A DNA stretch of 64,000 nt from Rhodopseudomonas rhenobacensis (lineage in GTDB: Bacteria; Pseudomonadota; Alphaproteobacteria; Rhizobiales; Xanthobacteraceae), in contig NZ_JACHIH010000009.1 in assembly GCF_014203125.1 (NCBI RefSeq), forward strand, positions 62,001-126,000, given 5' to 3'. Both the position numbers and the translations under genes were made by a program. The notes under the pieces are model-generated. The model did not search any database. It worked only from the letters and a program-made list of their open reading frames with translations, and had not been told where the DNA came from. This document shows, in pieces, positions 1-11,280 of the stretch; positions within the stretch are counted from its first letter, which is position 1; every line of letters begins with the position of its first letter.

Positions 1-470
1 CCCATGAGCATCCGCCGCAGGAGCTGTTCCGCGACGACTGGCCCCATGGCGACCAGCTGCTGGTGGAGAAATACGTCGCCGGCAAGGAACTGACCTGCGC
101 GGTGGTCAAGGGCGAGGCGACCGGCGTGATCGAGATCGTTCCGACGGTCCGGTTCTACGATTACGAGGCAAAGTATTCTCCGGGCGCGTCAAAACACATC
201 CTGCCTGCATCTCTTTTACCCTTTGTTTACCAGGAGGTCCGAAGGTTAACGCTGGCGGCGCACGTGGCGCTCGGCTGCCGGGGCGTTAGCCGGGCGGATT
301 TCCGCTTCGACGACCGCATCGAGGGAACGGGTGGCCTCATCTGCCTCGAGGTCAACACCCAACCCGGCATGACCGAGACGTCACTTGTGCCAGAGCTCGC
401 GGCGGACGCGGGCATAACATTTGACGAGCTCGTGCAATGGATGGTGGAGGACGCCTCGCTCGGTCGGTAA
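1..470 (+). CDS. ddl: D-alanine--D-alanine ligase, C-terminal part (5' end outside window)
   Basis: The reading frame is open from base 3 and ends at TAA 468-470, giving about 155 C-terminal residues. The enzyme joins two D-alanines with ATP for peptidoglycan precursors in the cytoplasm. The fragment shows the ATP-grasp C-terminal features: ELTCAVV, a GVSRADFRFD strand, and the metal and substrate loop LEVNTQPGMTETSLVPE, whose Glu and Asn bind Mg2+. The start codon lies upstream of the window. ftsQ overlaps its 3' end, as in other alphaproteobacterial dcw clusters, which fits translational coupling. The ddlA/ddlB distinction rests on position only. Confidence 0.93.
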   Translation, partial: HEHPPQELFRDDWPHGDQLLVEKYVAGKELTCAVVKGEATGVIEIVPTVRFYDYEAKYSPGASKHILPASLLPFVYQEVRRLTLAAHVALGCRGVSRADFRFDDRIEGTGGLICLEVNTQPGMTETSLVPELAADAGITFDELVQWMVEDASLGR

Positions 471-1429
471 GACGGCAGAGGCTTCGGTCTGACCTGAGAG
501 CGGCAGCCATTGGGGTTGTCGTGCTGTTGCGTGAGCGGCTGCAGCGCGGCCGCCGCGCCAGGCTGGCGCGCCGTCAGGAGCGGACCAAGAGCCCGCATCG
601 CTTCATCGCCTTTCTGGAAACCTACGCGCCGCCGCGGATCGGCGTGCTGTTCACCGCGCTGGTGCTGCTCGGCAGCGTCGCGCTCGGCATCGTCAAGGGC
701 GGCCACCTCGAAGAGGTGACCACGGCGTTCAGCGACGCCCGCAACGCGGTCGCCAACGTCGCCGGGTTCCGCATCACCAATGTGGCGGTTTCCGGCCGCA
801 AGCAGCTCACCCACGACGAGGTGCTGGCGATCGGCGGCGTCACCGGCCGCTCCTCCTTGTTGTTTCTCGATGCGGCGACCGTCCGCGACAAATTGAAGGC
901 CAATCCGTGGATCGCCGACGCTACCGTGCTGAAACTCTATCCGGGCCAGCTCACCATCGACATCACCGAGCGCTCGGCCTTCGCGCGCTGGCAGTTGCAG
1001 GGGCGGCTCGCGGTGATCGCCGATGACGGCGCCGTGCTGGAGCCCTATGTGGCGCGCCGCTTCGCCTCATTGCCGCTCGTGGTCGGCAAGGGCGCCGAGA
1101 GCCACGCCAAGGATTTCATCGCGCTGCTGCAGCGCTACCCGCAGGTCAATTCCGTGGTGATGGCCGCGGTGTTTGTCGGCGAGCGGCGCTGGAACCTGCG
1201 GCTCACCAACGGCCTCGACATCCGGCTGCCGGAAAACGAGGTCGGCAATGCGCTGGCGACGCTGAGCAAGCTCGACGTCGAGGGCCGGCTGTTGTCGCGC
1301 GACATCGTCGCCGTCGACATGCGGCTGCCGGACCGGCTGACGGTGCGGCTGTCCGAGGACGCCGCCAAGGCGCGCGAAGAGCTCTTCAATAAAGACAAGA
1401 AGACCAAAAAGAAGGCCGGCGACGCATGA
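437..1429 (+). CDS. ftsQ: Cell division protein FtsQ
   Basis: 330 residues; a bitopic inner-membrane protein of the divisome linking the cytosolic ring to periplasmic wall synthesis. A basic cytoplasmic tail (about residues 1-67) precedes one membrane segment near 68-87. The POTRA domain spans about 111-180 (FRITNVAVSG, then NPWIADATVLKLYPGQL), followed by the FtsQ beta domain. The C-terminus is Lys-rich. The start ATG at 437 lies 34 bases inside ddl; no closer start fits the frame before the membrane segment. The stop overlaps the ftsA start (ATGA at 1426-1429). Cluster position and topology make the call firm. Confidence 0.93.
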   Translation: MDGGGRLARSVRRQRLRSDLRAAAIGVVVLLRERLQRGRRARLARRQERTKSPHRFIAFLETYAPPRIGVLFTALVLLGSVALGIVKGGHLEEVTTAFSDARNAVANVAGFRITNVAVSGRKQLTHDEVLAIGGVTGRSSLLFLDAATVRDKLKANPWIADATVLKLYPGQLTIDITERSAFARWQLQGRLAVIADDGAVLEPYVARRFASLPLVVGKGAESHAKDFIALLQRYPQVNSVVMAAVFVGERRWNLRLTNGLDIRLPENEVGNALATLSKLDVEGRLLSRDIVAVDMRLPDRLTVRLSEDAAKAREELFNKDKKTKKKAGDA

Positions 1430-2748
1430 GCGGCCTTGATCACAACCAGGCGCCGAAGACCCGGCCGATGTCGCACAAGCGCTCGGCGCTGGTGGCGTCG
1501 CTCGATATCGGCACCAGCAAGATCGCTTGCCTGATCGCCCGGCTGACGCCGTGCCCGCCCAACGAGGCGCTGCGCGGCCGCAGCCACGCCATCGAGCTCG
1601 TCGGTTACAGCCAGATCCAGTCGCGCGGCGTCAAGGCCGGCGCGGTGATCGATCTCGCCGAATGCGAACGCGCGGTGCGCCAGGCGGTGGCGCTGGCCGA
1701 AGGCATGGCCAAGGTGCGCGTCGAATCCGTGCTGCTGTCGGTGTCGGCCGGCCGGCTGCAGGGCCAATTGGTCGAAGCCTCGGCGGAAATTCGCGGCGGC
1801 GCGGTGACCTCGGACGACGTCACCCGGGTGACCAGCGCCGGCATGCATCACGCCACGCCGCAAGGCCGCACCGTGCTGCACACGCTGCCGGTCAGCTACA
1901 CGCTCGACGGAGTCAAAGGCATTCGCGATCCGCGCGGCATGGTGGCGCGCGCGTTCGGCGTCGACATGAACGTCGTCACCGTCGATGCCACCGTCGCCAA
2001 GAACCTGATGCTGGTGGTGGAACGCTGCCACCTCAACGTCGAAGCCATGGCGGCGAGTCCTTATGTCGCAGGGCTGTCGGTTTTGACCGACGACGAAGCC
2101 GATATCGGCGCCGCGGTGGTCGAAATGGGGGCGGGAACTACCACGATCGCCACCTATACGGCCGGACGCTTCGTCCACGCCTCCGGATTTGCGCTCGGCG
2201 GGCAACACATCACGATGGATCTGGCCCGCGGACTGGGTACTTGCATTGCAGATGCCGAGCGAATCAAGACGTTATATGGCACCGTGCTGACTGGCGGTTC
2301 CGATGCTCGCGAGTTGATGTCGGTGCCTAGCGCCGGGGACAACGAGCGGGACGCCCCGCAGATTATCTCCCGCGCTCAGATCGCGAACATCGTGCGGCAT
2401 CGGGCCGAGGAGATTTTTGAAATGGTGAGGGACCGGCTCGCAGATTCCCCGTTTGCGGCAGAGCCGCGGGCGCGGGTGGTGCTGAGCGGCGGCGCCTCGC
2501 AACTCACCGGCCTGCCAGAACTCGCCACCCGGATCCTCGGCCGTCCGGTGCGGATCGGCCGTCCGCTCGGTTTCGGCAAGCTGCCCACGGAGGCCAAGAG
2601 CGCGTCCTTCGCGGTGCCGACCGGGCTTCTGGTTTATCCGCAATATGCGCATCTCGAACACGTCGAGCCGCGCAACATGCGCCATCATAAGACCGGCACC
2701 CACGGCTACTTCGGGAAGGTCGGTCGATGGCTGCGCGAGGGCTTCTGA
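1426..2748 (+). CDS. ftsA: Cell division protein FtsA
   Basis: 440 residues; an actin-like ATPase that tethers FtsZ to the membrane and recruits later division proteins. The phosphate-1 motif DIGTSKIACLIA lies near residues 27-38. The second phosphate loop is seen in AAVVEMGAGTTTIATY, and the adenosine motif in VVLSGGASQLTGLPELA. The C-terminal end (FGKVGRWLREGF) is an amphipathic helix of the kind that binds membrane. The start overlaps the ftsQ stop. A gap of 96 bases separates it from ftsZ. Confidence 0.95.
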   Translation: MSGLDHNQAPKTRPMSHKRSALVASLDIGTSKIACLIARLTPCPPNEALRGRSHAIELVGYSQIQSRGVKAGAVIDLAECERAVRQAVALAEGMAKVRVESVLLSVSAGRLQGQLVEASAEIRGGAVTSDDVTRVTSAGMHHATPQGRTVLHTLPVSYTLDGVKGIRDPRGMVARAFGVDMNVVTVDATVAKNLMLVVERCHLNVEAMAASPYVAGLSVLTDDEADIGAAVVEMGAGTTTIATYTAGRFVHASGFALGGQHITMDLARGLGTCIADAERIKTLYGTVLTGGSDARELMSVPSAGDNERDAPQIISRAQIANIVRHRAEEIFEMVRDRLADSPFAAEPRARVVLSGGASQLTGLPELATRILGRPVRIGRPLGFGKLPTEAKSASFAVPTGLLVYPQYAHLEHVEPRNMRHHKTGTHGYFGKVGRWLREGF

Positions 2749-2844
2749 TGACTGTCGTTTCTTCACCCCTTCAATTCCCATCCACTCTCCCGGTTGTCGG
2801 CCGGGGACATCGCGATTCAACGCGCGCGTAATCGAGAGGCACCC

Positions 2845-4626
2845 ATGACCATCAATCTCAACGTCCCTGATATTCGCGAGCTGAGGCCCCGGATCACCGT
2901 GTTCGGTGTCGGCGGCGCCGGCGGCAACGCCGTCAACAACATGATCACCGCCGGCTTGCAGGGCGTCGATTTCGTGGTCGCCAACACCGACGCGCAGGCG
3001 CTGACGATGTCGAAGGCCGAGCGCCTGGTGCAGATGGGCACCCAGGTGACGCAGGGCCTCGGCGCCGGTTCGCAGCCCGACGTCGGCGCTGCCGCAGCCC
3101 AAGAGGTGATCGACGAGATCCGCGATCATCTGTCCGGCGCCAACATGGTGTTCGTCACCGCCGGCATGGGCGGCGGCACCGGCACCGGCGCCGCTCCGGT
3201 GATCGCCAAGGCCGCGCGGGAGATGGGTATCCTGACGGTCGGCGTGGTCACCAAGCCGTTCCACTTCGAGGGCCAGCGCCGGATGCGCACCGCGGAGTCC
3301 GGCATCACCGAATTGCACAAGGTGGTCGACACGCTGTTGATCATCCCGAACCAGAACCTGTTCCGGGTCGCCAACGAGAAGACCACCTTCGCCGACGCCT
3401 TCGCGATGGCCGACCAGGTGCTGTATTCCGGCGTCGCCTGCATCACCGACCTGATGGTCAAGGAAGGCCTGATCAACCTCGACTTCGCCGACGTCCGCGC
3501 GGTGATGCGCGAGATGGGCAAGGCGATGATGGGCACCGGCGAAGCCTCCGGCGAGAAGCGGGCACTGACCGCCGCCGAAGCCGCGATCGCCAACCCGCTG
3601 ATCGACGATTCCTCGATGAAGGGCGCCCGCGGCCTGTTGATCTCGATCACCGGCGGCAAGGACCTGACGCTGTTCGAAGTCGACGAAGCCGCCACCCGCA
3701 TCCGCGAGGAAGTCGACCAGGACGCCAACATCATCGTCGGCGCGACCTTCGACGAAAGCCTCGACGGCATCATCCGCGTGTCGGTGGTGGCGACCGGCAT
3801 CGAGCAGGCCCAGTTGGCCCGCAATCTCGCCGCTCCGGCCGGCGCTGCGCCGTCCGCTCCCGCCAATGGCAGCACTCCCGACAGCCGGCTTGCCGATCTG
3901 ACCGCGCGGCTGCGCGCCGACCAGCAGCGCTCGGCGCCGGAAGCCGCTCCGGCGGCTCCGCGCCCGACCAATGCCGCGGCGCCGCGCGCGCCCTCGAACA
4001 ATGTCGAGCGCGCCGCATTGGCGGCGATCGCCGCCGCGGTCGGCACCGAGCAGATGCCGCAGGGCGTGGCGCCGCAGCCGACGTCCTATGGCGACGTCAC
4101 CGTCCGCGCCATCGCGCAGAAGCCGTCGCTGTTCCCGGATCCGGAACCGGCGCGTCCGGTGGTCGACGACGAGCCGCCGACCCCCGAATCGTTCATCCCG
4201 CAGCAGCCGGACCGCGCCGCGATCCGTTCGCCGCGGATGCCGAAGTTCGAAGAATTGCCGATGCCGGCGCAGAACGAAATCCGCCACGCCCAGGGCGAGG
4301 CCGAGGACGAGCATCCGCACAAGACCCGGATGTCGCTGTTGCAGCGCCTCGCCAATGTCGGCCTCGGCCGCCGCGAAGACGACAGCGAGCCGCCGGTCTC
4401 GGCGCGTCCCGCAGGTCCCGCGATGGCGCCGATGCCGCCCTTGCCGGAGCGCAAGCCGCAGCGCAGCGTCGCCGAGCAGATGGCGTCCGAGCCGGTTTCC
4501 GAATACGCCCGGCGGCCCGCGCCGCAGGGTCTCGACCTCCATGGCCGCCCGGCACCTGTGGCCCATCCGCCACAGGGCGACGACCATCTCGATATCCCGG
4601 CCTTCCTGCGGCGGCAGTCGAAGTGA
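2845..4626 (+). CDS. ftsZ: Cell division GTPase FtsZ
   Basis: 593 residues; the tubulin-like GTPase that forms the Z ring. The nucleotide-binding segment [12 protein letters not shown] lies near residues 22-33, and the tubulin signature GGGTGTG follows about 85 residues later. After the GTPase core (to about residue 320) comes a Pro/Ala-rich linker of more than 200 residues, making the protein much longer than the roughly 380-residue E. coli FtsZ. Long linkers are known in alphaproteobacteria. The extreme C-terminus [10 protein letters not shown] is the conserved tail that binds FtsA and other partners. I chose ATG 2845 because GAGAGG lies just upstream and homology begins there. An upstream in-frame start at 2794 would add 17 unlikely residues. 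Confidence 0.96.
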   Translation: MTINLNVPDIRELRPRITVFGVGGAGGNAVNNMITAGLQGVDFVVANTDAQALTMSKAERLVQMGTQVTQGLGAGSQPDVGAAAAQEVIDEIRDHLSGANMVFVTAGMGGGTGTGAAPVIAKAAREMGILTVGVVTKPFHFEGQRRMRTAESGITELHKVVDTLLIIPNQNLFRVANEKTTFADAFAMADQVLYSGVACITDLMVKEGLINLDFADVRAVMREMGKAMMGTGEASGEKRALTAAEAAIANPLIDDSSMKGARGLLISITGGKDLTLFEVDEAATRIREEVDQDANIIVGATFDESLDGIIRVSVVATGIEQAQLARNLAAPAGAAPSAPANGSTPDSRLADLTARLRADQQRSAPEAAPAAPRPTNAAAPRAPSNNVERAALAAIAAAVGTEQMPQGVAPQPTSYGDVTVRAIAQKPSLFPDPEPARPVVDDEPPTPESFIPQQPDRAAIRSPRMPKFEELPMPAQNEIRHAQGEAEDEHPHKTRMSLLQRLANVGLGRREDDSEPPVSARPAGPAMAPMPPLPERKPQRSVAEQMASEPVSEYARRPAPQGLDLHGRPAPVAHPPQGDDHLDIPAFLRRQSK

Positions 4627-4655
4627 CCGGACTGTAACAATCTGGGCAACCGGAT

Positions 4656-4690
4656 GGCCTCGGCGGAACCTGCCGAGGCCATTATTCCTT
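4656..4690 (+). terminator. Hairpin terminator after ftsZ
   Basis: A perfect 9-bp stem, GGCCTCGGC 4656-4664 and GCCGAGGCC 4672-4680, with a 7-base loop lies 30 bases after the ftsZ stop. It is followed by ATTATTCCTT, a weak T tract. It probably ends the ddl-ftsQAZ transcript, at least in part. Confidence 0.6.
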
Positions 4691-4971
4691 CGTAGGGCAA
4701 CGTCGCAAGTTCAACATAAGATATTGAGAAGACTTAAGAAAATAGGACCGTGGCGAGATTTGCAAAAGCGCCCGCTGCCACGATCGGTAAGGAATTCGGT
4801 TAACGGGCGGCGCTAATGCGGCGGAGTTAGGGTAACAATTCGTAAAAAAGCGTGAGTTGGTGCGGTTTGTGACAGTGGGTATGGTTTTCTGACATTGGGG
4901 ACATTGAAGTCGAGTCGCGGATCTTCGCTGAGCTTCGATCTTCAACTGGGTCATTGGTGGGCAGACTTGCT
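4691..4971 (+). promoter_or_regulatory. ftsZ-lpxC intergenic region, probable lpxC promoter region
   Basis: No gene is seen in this stretch, which is more AT-rich than its surroundings. The best sigma70-like match is TTGGTG 4857-4862, a 17-base spacer and TATGGT 4880-4885, which is weak. One GANTC site (GAGTC, 4912-4916), the CcrM methylation target in alphaproteobacteria, is present. Several TTAA and TTAG words occur, but none has the spacing of a CtrA box. The region probably drives lpxC separately from ftsZ. Confidence 0.35.
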
Positions 4972-5931
4972 ATGAAATTCAGTCGTCAGACCACGCTTCG
5001 TTCGCAGGCCACGGTGACGGGCGTCGGTGTCCATTCCGGCCTTCCAGTGAATCTGACCATCGGGCCCGCAGACGTAAATGCGGGTTTTATTTTTGTCCGC
5101 ACCGGCCTCGATGGCTCCGACCGTGAAGTCCGCGCCTCGGCGAAATCGGTGATCGCCACTGAGCTTGCCACCGTGCTGGGCGACAGCAGCGGTCCCTTGG
5201 TCTCCACCGCCGAACACGTCCTCGCTGCATTGCGCGGCATGGGCATCGACAACGCCGTGATCGAAGTCGACGGCCCGGAAGTGCCGATCATGGACGGCAG
5301 CGCCGCCGCCTTCGTCGCCGCGATCGATCAGGCCGGGATCCGCGAACAATCCGCGCCGCGCCGTTTCATCCAGGTGTTGAAGCCGATCCAGGTCGCGATC
5401 GGCGACTCCTTCGGCGAGTTGCGGCCCAACGCCAACGGCTTCCGCGCCGAAGTCGAAATCGACTTCGCCCATCCGCTGATCGGCCGCCAGAGCTACATTC
5501 TCAATCTCAGCCCGGAAAACTTCCGCCGCGAAGTCGCGCGCGCCCGCACCTTCGGCAGCATGACCGACGTGGCGCGGCTGTGGAGCCTGGGCTACGCGCT
5601 CGGCGCCTCGTTCGACAATTCCATCGTGTTCGACGACACAAGGATGCTCAACACCGAAGGGCTGCGCTACGCCGACGAATGCGCGCGCCACAAGGTGCTC
5701 GACGCGGTCGGCGATCTGGCGCTGGCCGGCCTGCCGCTGCTCGGCGCCTATCGCTCGGTGCGCGGCGGCCACAAGCTCAACCATGCCGTGCTGACCGCGC
5801 TGCTGGCCGATCACAGCGCCTGGCGGGTGATCGAGGCCGAGCCGGCGCGGCGTCCGCGCGGCCACGCCGAGGTGGTCACCGGCATGCTCGGCGGCATGGT
5901 GGCTCCGGCCTACGGCCCCGACGTTTCCTGA
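4972..5931 (+). CDS. lpxC: UDP-3-O-acyl-N-acetylglucosamine deacetylase
   Basis: 319 residues. This zinc enzyme carries out the committed step of lipid A synthesis in the cytoplasm. Zinc ligands are visible in STAEHVLAAL (His) and in RHKVLDAVGDLAL (His and Asp). The general base region is seen in VEVDGPEVPIMDGSAA-type sequence, and the C-terminal catalytic His region in GHKLNHAVLTALL. Length fits the family (about 305-320). I chose ATG 4972 (protein MKFSRQTTLRSQ) over the in-frame GTG 4954, because family homology starts there. It stands alone between ftsZ and bamD. Confidence 0.95.
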   Translation: MKFSRQTTLRSQATVTGVGVHSGLPVNLTIGPADVNAGFIFVRTGLDGSDREVRASAKSVIATELATVLGDSSGPLVSTAEHVLAALRGMGIDNAVIEVDGPEVPIMDGSAAAFVAAIDQAGIREQSAPRRFIQVLKPIQVAIGDSFGELRPNANGFRAEVEIDFAHPLIGRQSYILNLSPENFRREVARARTFGSMTDVARLWSLGYALGASFDNSIVFDDTRMLNTEGLRYADECARHKVLDAVGDLALAGLPLLGAYRSVRGGHKLNHAVLTALLADHSAWRVIEAEPARRPRGHAEVVTGMLGGMVAPAYGPDVS

Positions 5932-6196
5932 AGTCTCCGTCTCCCGAACGACGTCTGGCCGTCGGTGTTGCGGCCGGATATGGTTGCGCGCGGCTGGCGC
6001 CTGGCAGTTAACCACAACCCTCCGCAGGTGCCACGCGGTCGCCTTATTCCGGGCGAAATGCCTGCGTACTCGGTTGGTTAATCGACCCTTTTGGGCTAAA
6101 CCGCCTGCGGTCGCGCGTCCACGGCCGAGCATGGCTTGTCCATGACGGGGTCACGGATTGCGCAGCGGGCAGGGCATCACAGGCATCAGGTAACAT

Positions 6197-7105
6197 ATGT
6201 CGGCACAACGCATGACGCCCGGTTTGCGGGAACTGGTTGTCCATCTCGGCGGCGCGCGCTCCATGCGCGGTCTGCGGTTCGCCGCCGGGCTGATCGTGCT
6301 GACGCTGCCGCTCAGCGGCTGCGGCACCGGCGCGTTGTGGGACAAATTCGCCGCCAAGGACGAGACCTACACCGACGAGCCGGCCGACAAGCTCTATAAC
6401 GAGGGCTTGTACCTGATGAACAAGGGCAAGGATCCCAAGGCAGCTTCGAAGAAGTTCGAGGAGGTCGACCGCCAGCATCCGTATTCCGACTGGGCGCGCA
6501 AATCGCTGCTGATGTCGGCCTACGCGTTTTATGAGGCCGGCGACTACGACAGCTGCATCGGCTCGGCGACGCGCTACGTGACGATGCATCCCGGCAGCCC
6601 GGACGCCGCCTACGCGCAGTACCTGATCGCCGCCTCGCATTACGACCAGATCCCGGACATCTCGCGCGACCAGGGCCGCACCGAAAAGGCGATCGCCGCG
6701 CTCGAAGAGGTGATCCGCAAATATCCGACCTCGGAATACGCCACCAGCGCCAAGAAGAAGCTGGAAGGCGCCCGCGACCAGCTCGCCGGCAAGGAAATGA
6801 ACGTCGGCCGCTATTACATGGAAAAGCGCGACTACACCGCCGCGATCAACCGCTTCAAGACCGTGGTGACGCGCTATCAGACCACCCGCCACGTCGAAGA
6901 GGCGCTGGCGCGATTGACCGAGGCCTATATGGCGATCGGCATCGTCGGCGAGGCGCAGACCGCCGCCGCGGTCCTTGGCCACAACTTTCCTGACAGCAAG
7001 TGGTACCAAGACGCATACAATCTCGTAAAGTCCGGCGGCGTTGAGCCGAGCGAGAATCGCGGCTCTTACATCAGCAAGGCCTTCAAGAAGCTCGGCCTCG
7101 GTTAG
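6197..7105 (+). CDS. bamD: Outer membrane assembly lipoprotein BamD
   Basis: 302 residues. BamD is the essential lipoprotein of the BAM complex that inserts beta-barrel proteins into the outer membrane. The signal segment (GLRFAAGLIVLTLPLSGC) ends in the lipobox LSGC, so the mature protein starts at a lipid-modified Cys. TPR-like helices follow: LYNEGLYLMNKG, DPKAASKKFEEV, and NVGRYYMEKRDYTAAINRF, where RYY and YTAA are typical of the family. The start at 6197 gives a longer cytoplasmic lead. ATG 6263 (MRGLRF) is a shorter alternative giving a more usual signal peptide. Only 12 bases separate it from recN. Confidence 0.92.
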   Translation: MSAQRMTPGLRELVVHLGGARSMRGLRFAAGLIVLTLPLSGCGTGALWDKFAAKDETYTDEPADKLYNEGLYLMNKGKDPKAASKKFEEVDRQHPYSDWARKSLLMSAYAFYEAGDYDSCIGSATRYVTMHPGSPDAAYAQYLIAASHYDQIPDISRDQGRTEKAIAALEEVIRKYPTSEYATSAKKKLEGARDQLAGKEMNVGRYYMEKRDYTAAINRFKTVVTRYQTTRHVEEALARLTEAYMAIGIVGEAQTAAAVLGHNFPDSKWYQDAYNLVKSGGVEPSENRGSYISKAFKKLGLG

Positions 7106-7117
7106 GAACATCTTTGC

Positions 7118-8803
7118 ATGCTGGCCCGCCTGTCGATCCGTGACATCGTCCTGATCGAACGGTTGGATATTGAATTCGCCCGCGGCCTCGCGGTGTTGAC
7201 CGGCGAGACCGGCGCCGGCAAATCGATCCTGCTCGATGCCTTCGCGCTGGCGCTCGGCGGCCGCGGTGACGCCGGCCTGGTGCGCCACGGCGCCGAGCAC
7301 GGCCAGGTCACCGCGGCGTTCGACGTCGCCCGCGGCCATCCGGCGTTCGCGATTCTCGCCGCCAACGGCCTCGACGACGCCAGCCCCGACGATTCTTCCG
7401 AAATGATCCTGCGCCGGGTGCAACTCGCCGACGGCCGCACCCGGGCTTTCATCAACGACCAGACCGTCAGCGTGCAGACCCTGAAGGCGGTCGGCGCCTC
7501 GCTGGTCGAGATCCACGGCCAGCACGACGAGCGCGCGCTGGTCGACGCCGCCACGCACCGCCGGCTGCTCGACGCCTTTGCCGGGCTGGAGAAGGACGTC
7601 GCGGCCCTCGAGACGCTGTGGGACGCGCGGCGCACCGCGCGCTCAGCACTCGACGAGCACCGCGCCGGCATGGAGCGCGCCGCGCGCGAGGCGGATTTTC
7701 TGCGTCACGCCGCCGACGAATTGAAGAAGCTGCACCCCAAGGACGGCGAGGAGACCTCGCTGGCCGAGCGCCGCACCACGATGATGCAGGGCGAGAAGAT
7801 CGCCGGCGATCTGCGCGAGGCGCAGGACGCGGTCAGCGGCCATCATTCGCCGGTGGCGGCGCTTGCCGCCGCGGTGCGCCGGCTGGAACGCCGCGCCGGC
7901 AACGCGCCGGCCCTGATCGATCCTGCCGTGAAGGCGATCGATGCGGCGATCAACGCGCTGGAGGAGGCCGACCAGCACCTCACCGCGGCCCTGATCGCGG
8001 CGGATTTCGATCCGCTGGAACTGGAGCGCATCGAGGAACGCTTGTTCGCGTTGCGCGCCGCCTCGCGAAAATATTCGACGCCGGTCGATGGCCTTGCGGC
8101 GCTCGCCGCAAAATACGCCGCCGACGTCGCGCTGATCGATGCCGGCGCCGGGCAGTTGAAGGCGCTGGAGCAGAAGGCCGGCGAGGCTGACACGCGTTAT
8201 GCCGCCGCCGCCGCCAAACTCTCGGCGGCGCGGGCGAAGTTCGCGGAAAAACTCAACAAGGCGGTGAACGGCGAGTTGGCGCCGCTGAAGCTCGAGCGCG
8301 CCAAATTCATGACCCAGGTCGAGACCGATCCGGCGTCGCCCGGCCCGCAGGGCTGCGACCGCGTCGAGTTCTGGGTGCAGACCAACCCCGGCACCAAGCC
8401 CGGGCCTTTGATGAAGGTCGCCTCCGGCGGCGAGCTGTCGCGCTTCCTGCTGGCGCTGAAAGTGGTGCTGTCGGACAAGGGTTCGGCGCCCACCTTGGTG
8501 TTCGACGAAATCGACACCGGCGTCGGCGGCGCGGTGGCGGACGCGATCGGCGCCCGGCTGGCGCGGCTCGCCTCCAAGGTCCAGGTGATGGCGGTGACCC
8601 ATGCGCCGCAGGTCGCCGCACGCGCCGACCAGCATCTGCTGATCTCCAAGGACGCGCTCGACCGCGGCAAGCGCGTCGCCACCCGCGTCGACACGTTGCA
8701 GACCGACCGCCGCCGCGAGGAGATCGCCCGCATGCTGGCCGGCGCCGAAATCACCGCCGAGGCGCGGGCGGCGGCGGACCAGCTGATCAAGGCGGCGGGG
8801 TAG
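7118..8803 (+). CDS. recN: DNA repair ATPase RecN
   Basis: 561 residues; an SMC-like ATPase acting early in double-strand break repair. Walker A GETGAGKS lies at residues 29-36 near the N-terminus. A long Ala/Glu-rich coiled-coil region occupies the middle. Near the C-terminus are the ABC signature region SGGELSRFLLALK and Walker B TLVFDEIDTGVGG, with MAVTHAPQVAA after it. Length fits RecN (about 550-560). It is likely co-transcribed with bamD. A palindromic repeat separates it from ligA. Confidence 0.95.
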   Translation: MLARLSIRDIVLIERLDIEFARGLAVLTGETGAGKSILLDAFALALGGRGDAGLVRHGAEHGQVTAAFDVARGHPAFAILAANGLDDASPDDSSEMILRRVQLADGRTRAFINDQTVSVQTLKAVGASLVEIHGQHDERALVDAATHRRLLDAFAGLEKDVAALETLWDARRTARSALDEHRAGMERAAREADFLRHAADELKKLHPKDGEETSLAERRTTMMQGEKIAGDLREAQDAVSGHHSPVAALAAAVRRLERRAGNAPALIDPAVKAIDAAINALEEADQHLTAALIAADFDPLELERIEERLFALRAASRKYSTPVDGLAALAAKYAADVALIDAGAGQLKALEQKAGEADTRYAAAAAKLSAARAKFAEKLNKAVNGELAPLKLERAKFMTQVETDPASPGPQGCDRVEFWVQTNPGTKPGPLMKVASGGELSRFLLALKVVLSDKGSAPTLVFDEIDTGVGGAVADAIGARLARLASKVQVMAVTHAPQVAARADQHLLISKDALDRGKRVATRVDTLQTDRRREEIARMLAGAEITAEARAAADQLIKAAG

Positions 8804-8810
8804 GGCTCTT

Positions 8811-11136
<2,326 letters not shown>

Positions 11137-11139
11137 GCT

Positions 11140-11263
11140 GCGTGTCCCGGACGCCGTGCAGCGTGCTTGACGCTGCATGGCGAACCGGGACCGTTACGGA
11201 TGTTGAGCTTGGGACGGCCCCGGCTCCCGTCGCATCGCTTCGCGCTGCGTCGCGTCCGGGGAA
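11140..11263. repeat. Interspersed repeat, family B (after ligA)
   Basis: About 120 bases bounded by GTGTCCCGGACGC and its inverse GCGTCCGGGGA. The middle holds GGGACCGTTACGGATG. A second copy with the same ends and the same GGGGCCGTTACGGATG core lies at 60549-60686. No coding potential. Confidence 0.75.
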
Positions 11264-11280
11264 CAGTTAGTTCTCTGCCT

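Noticed and set aside
2272-4587. 771-codon open frame antisense to ftsZ
   Set aside because: High GC gives long shadow frames. The protein is Arg/His/Gly-rich without motifs, and ftsZ is certain on the other strand.
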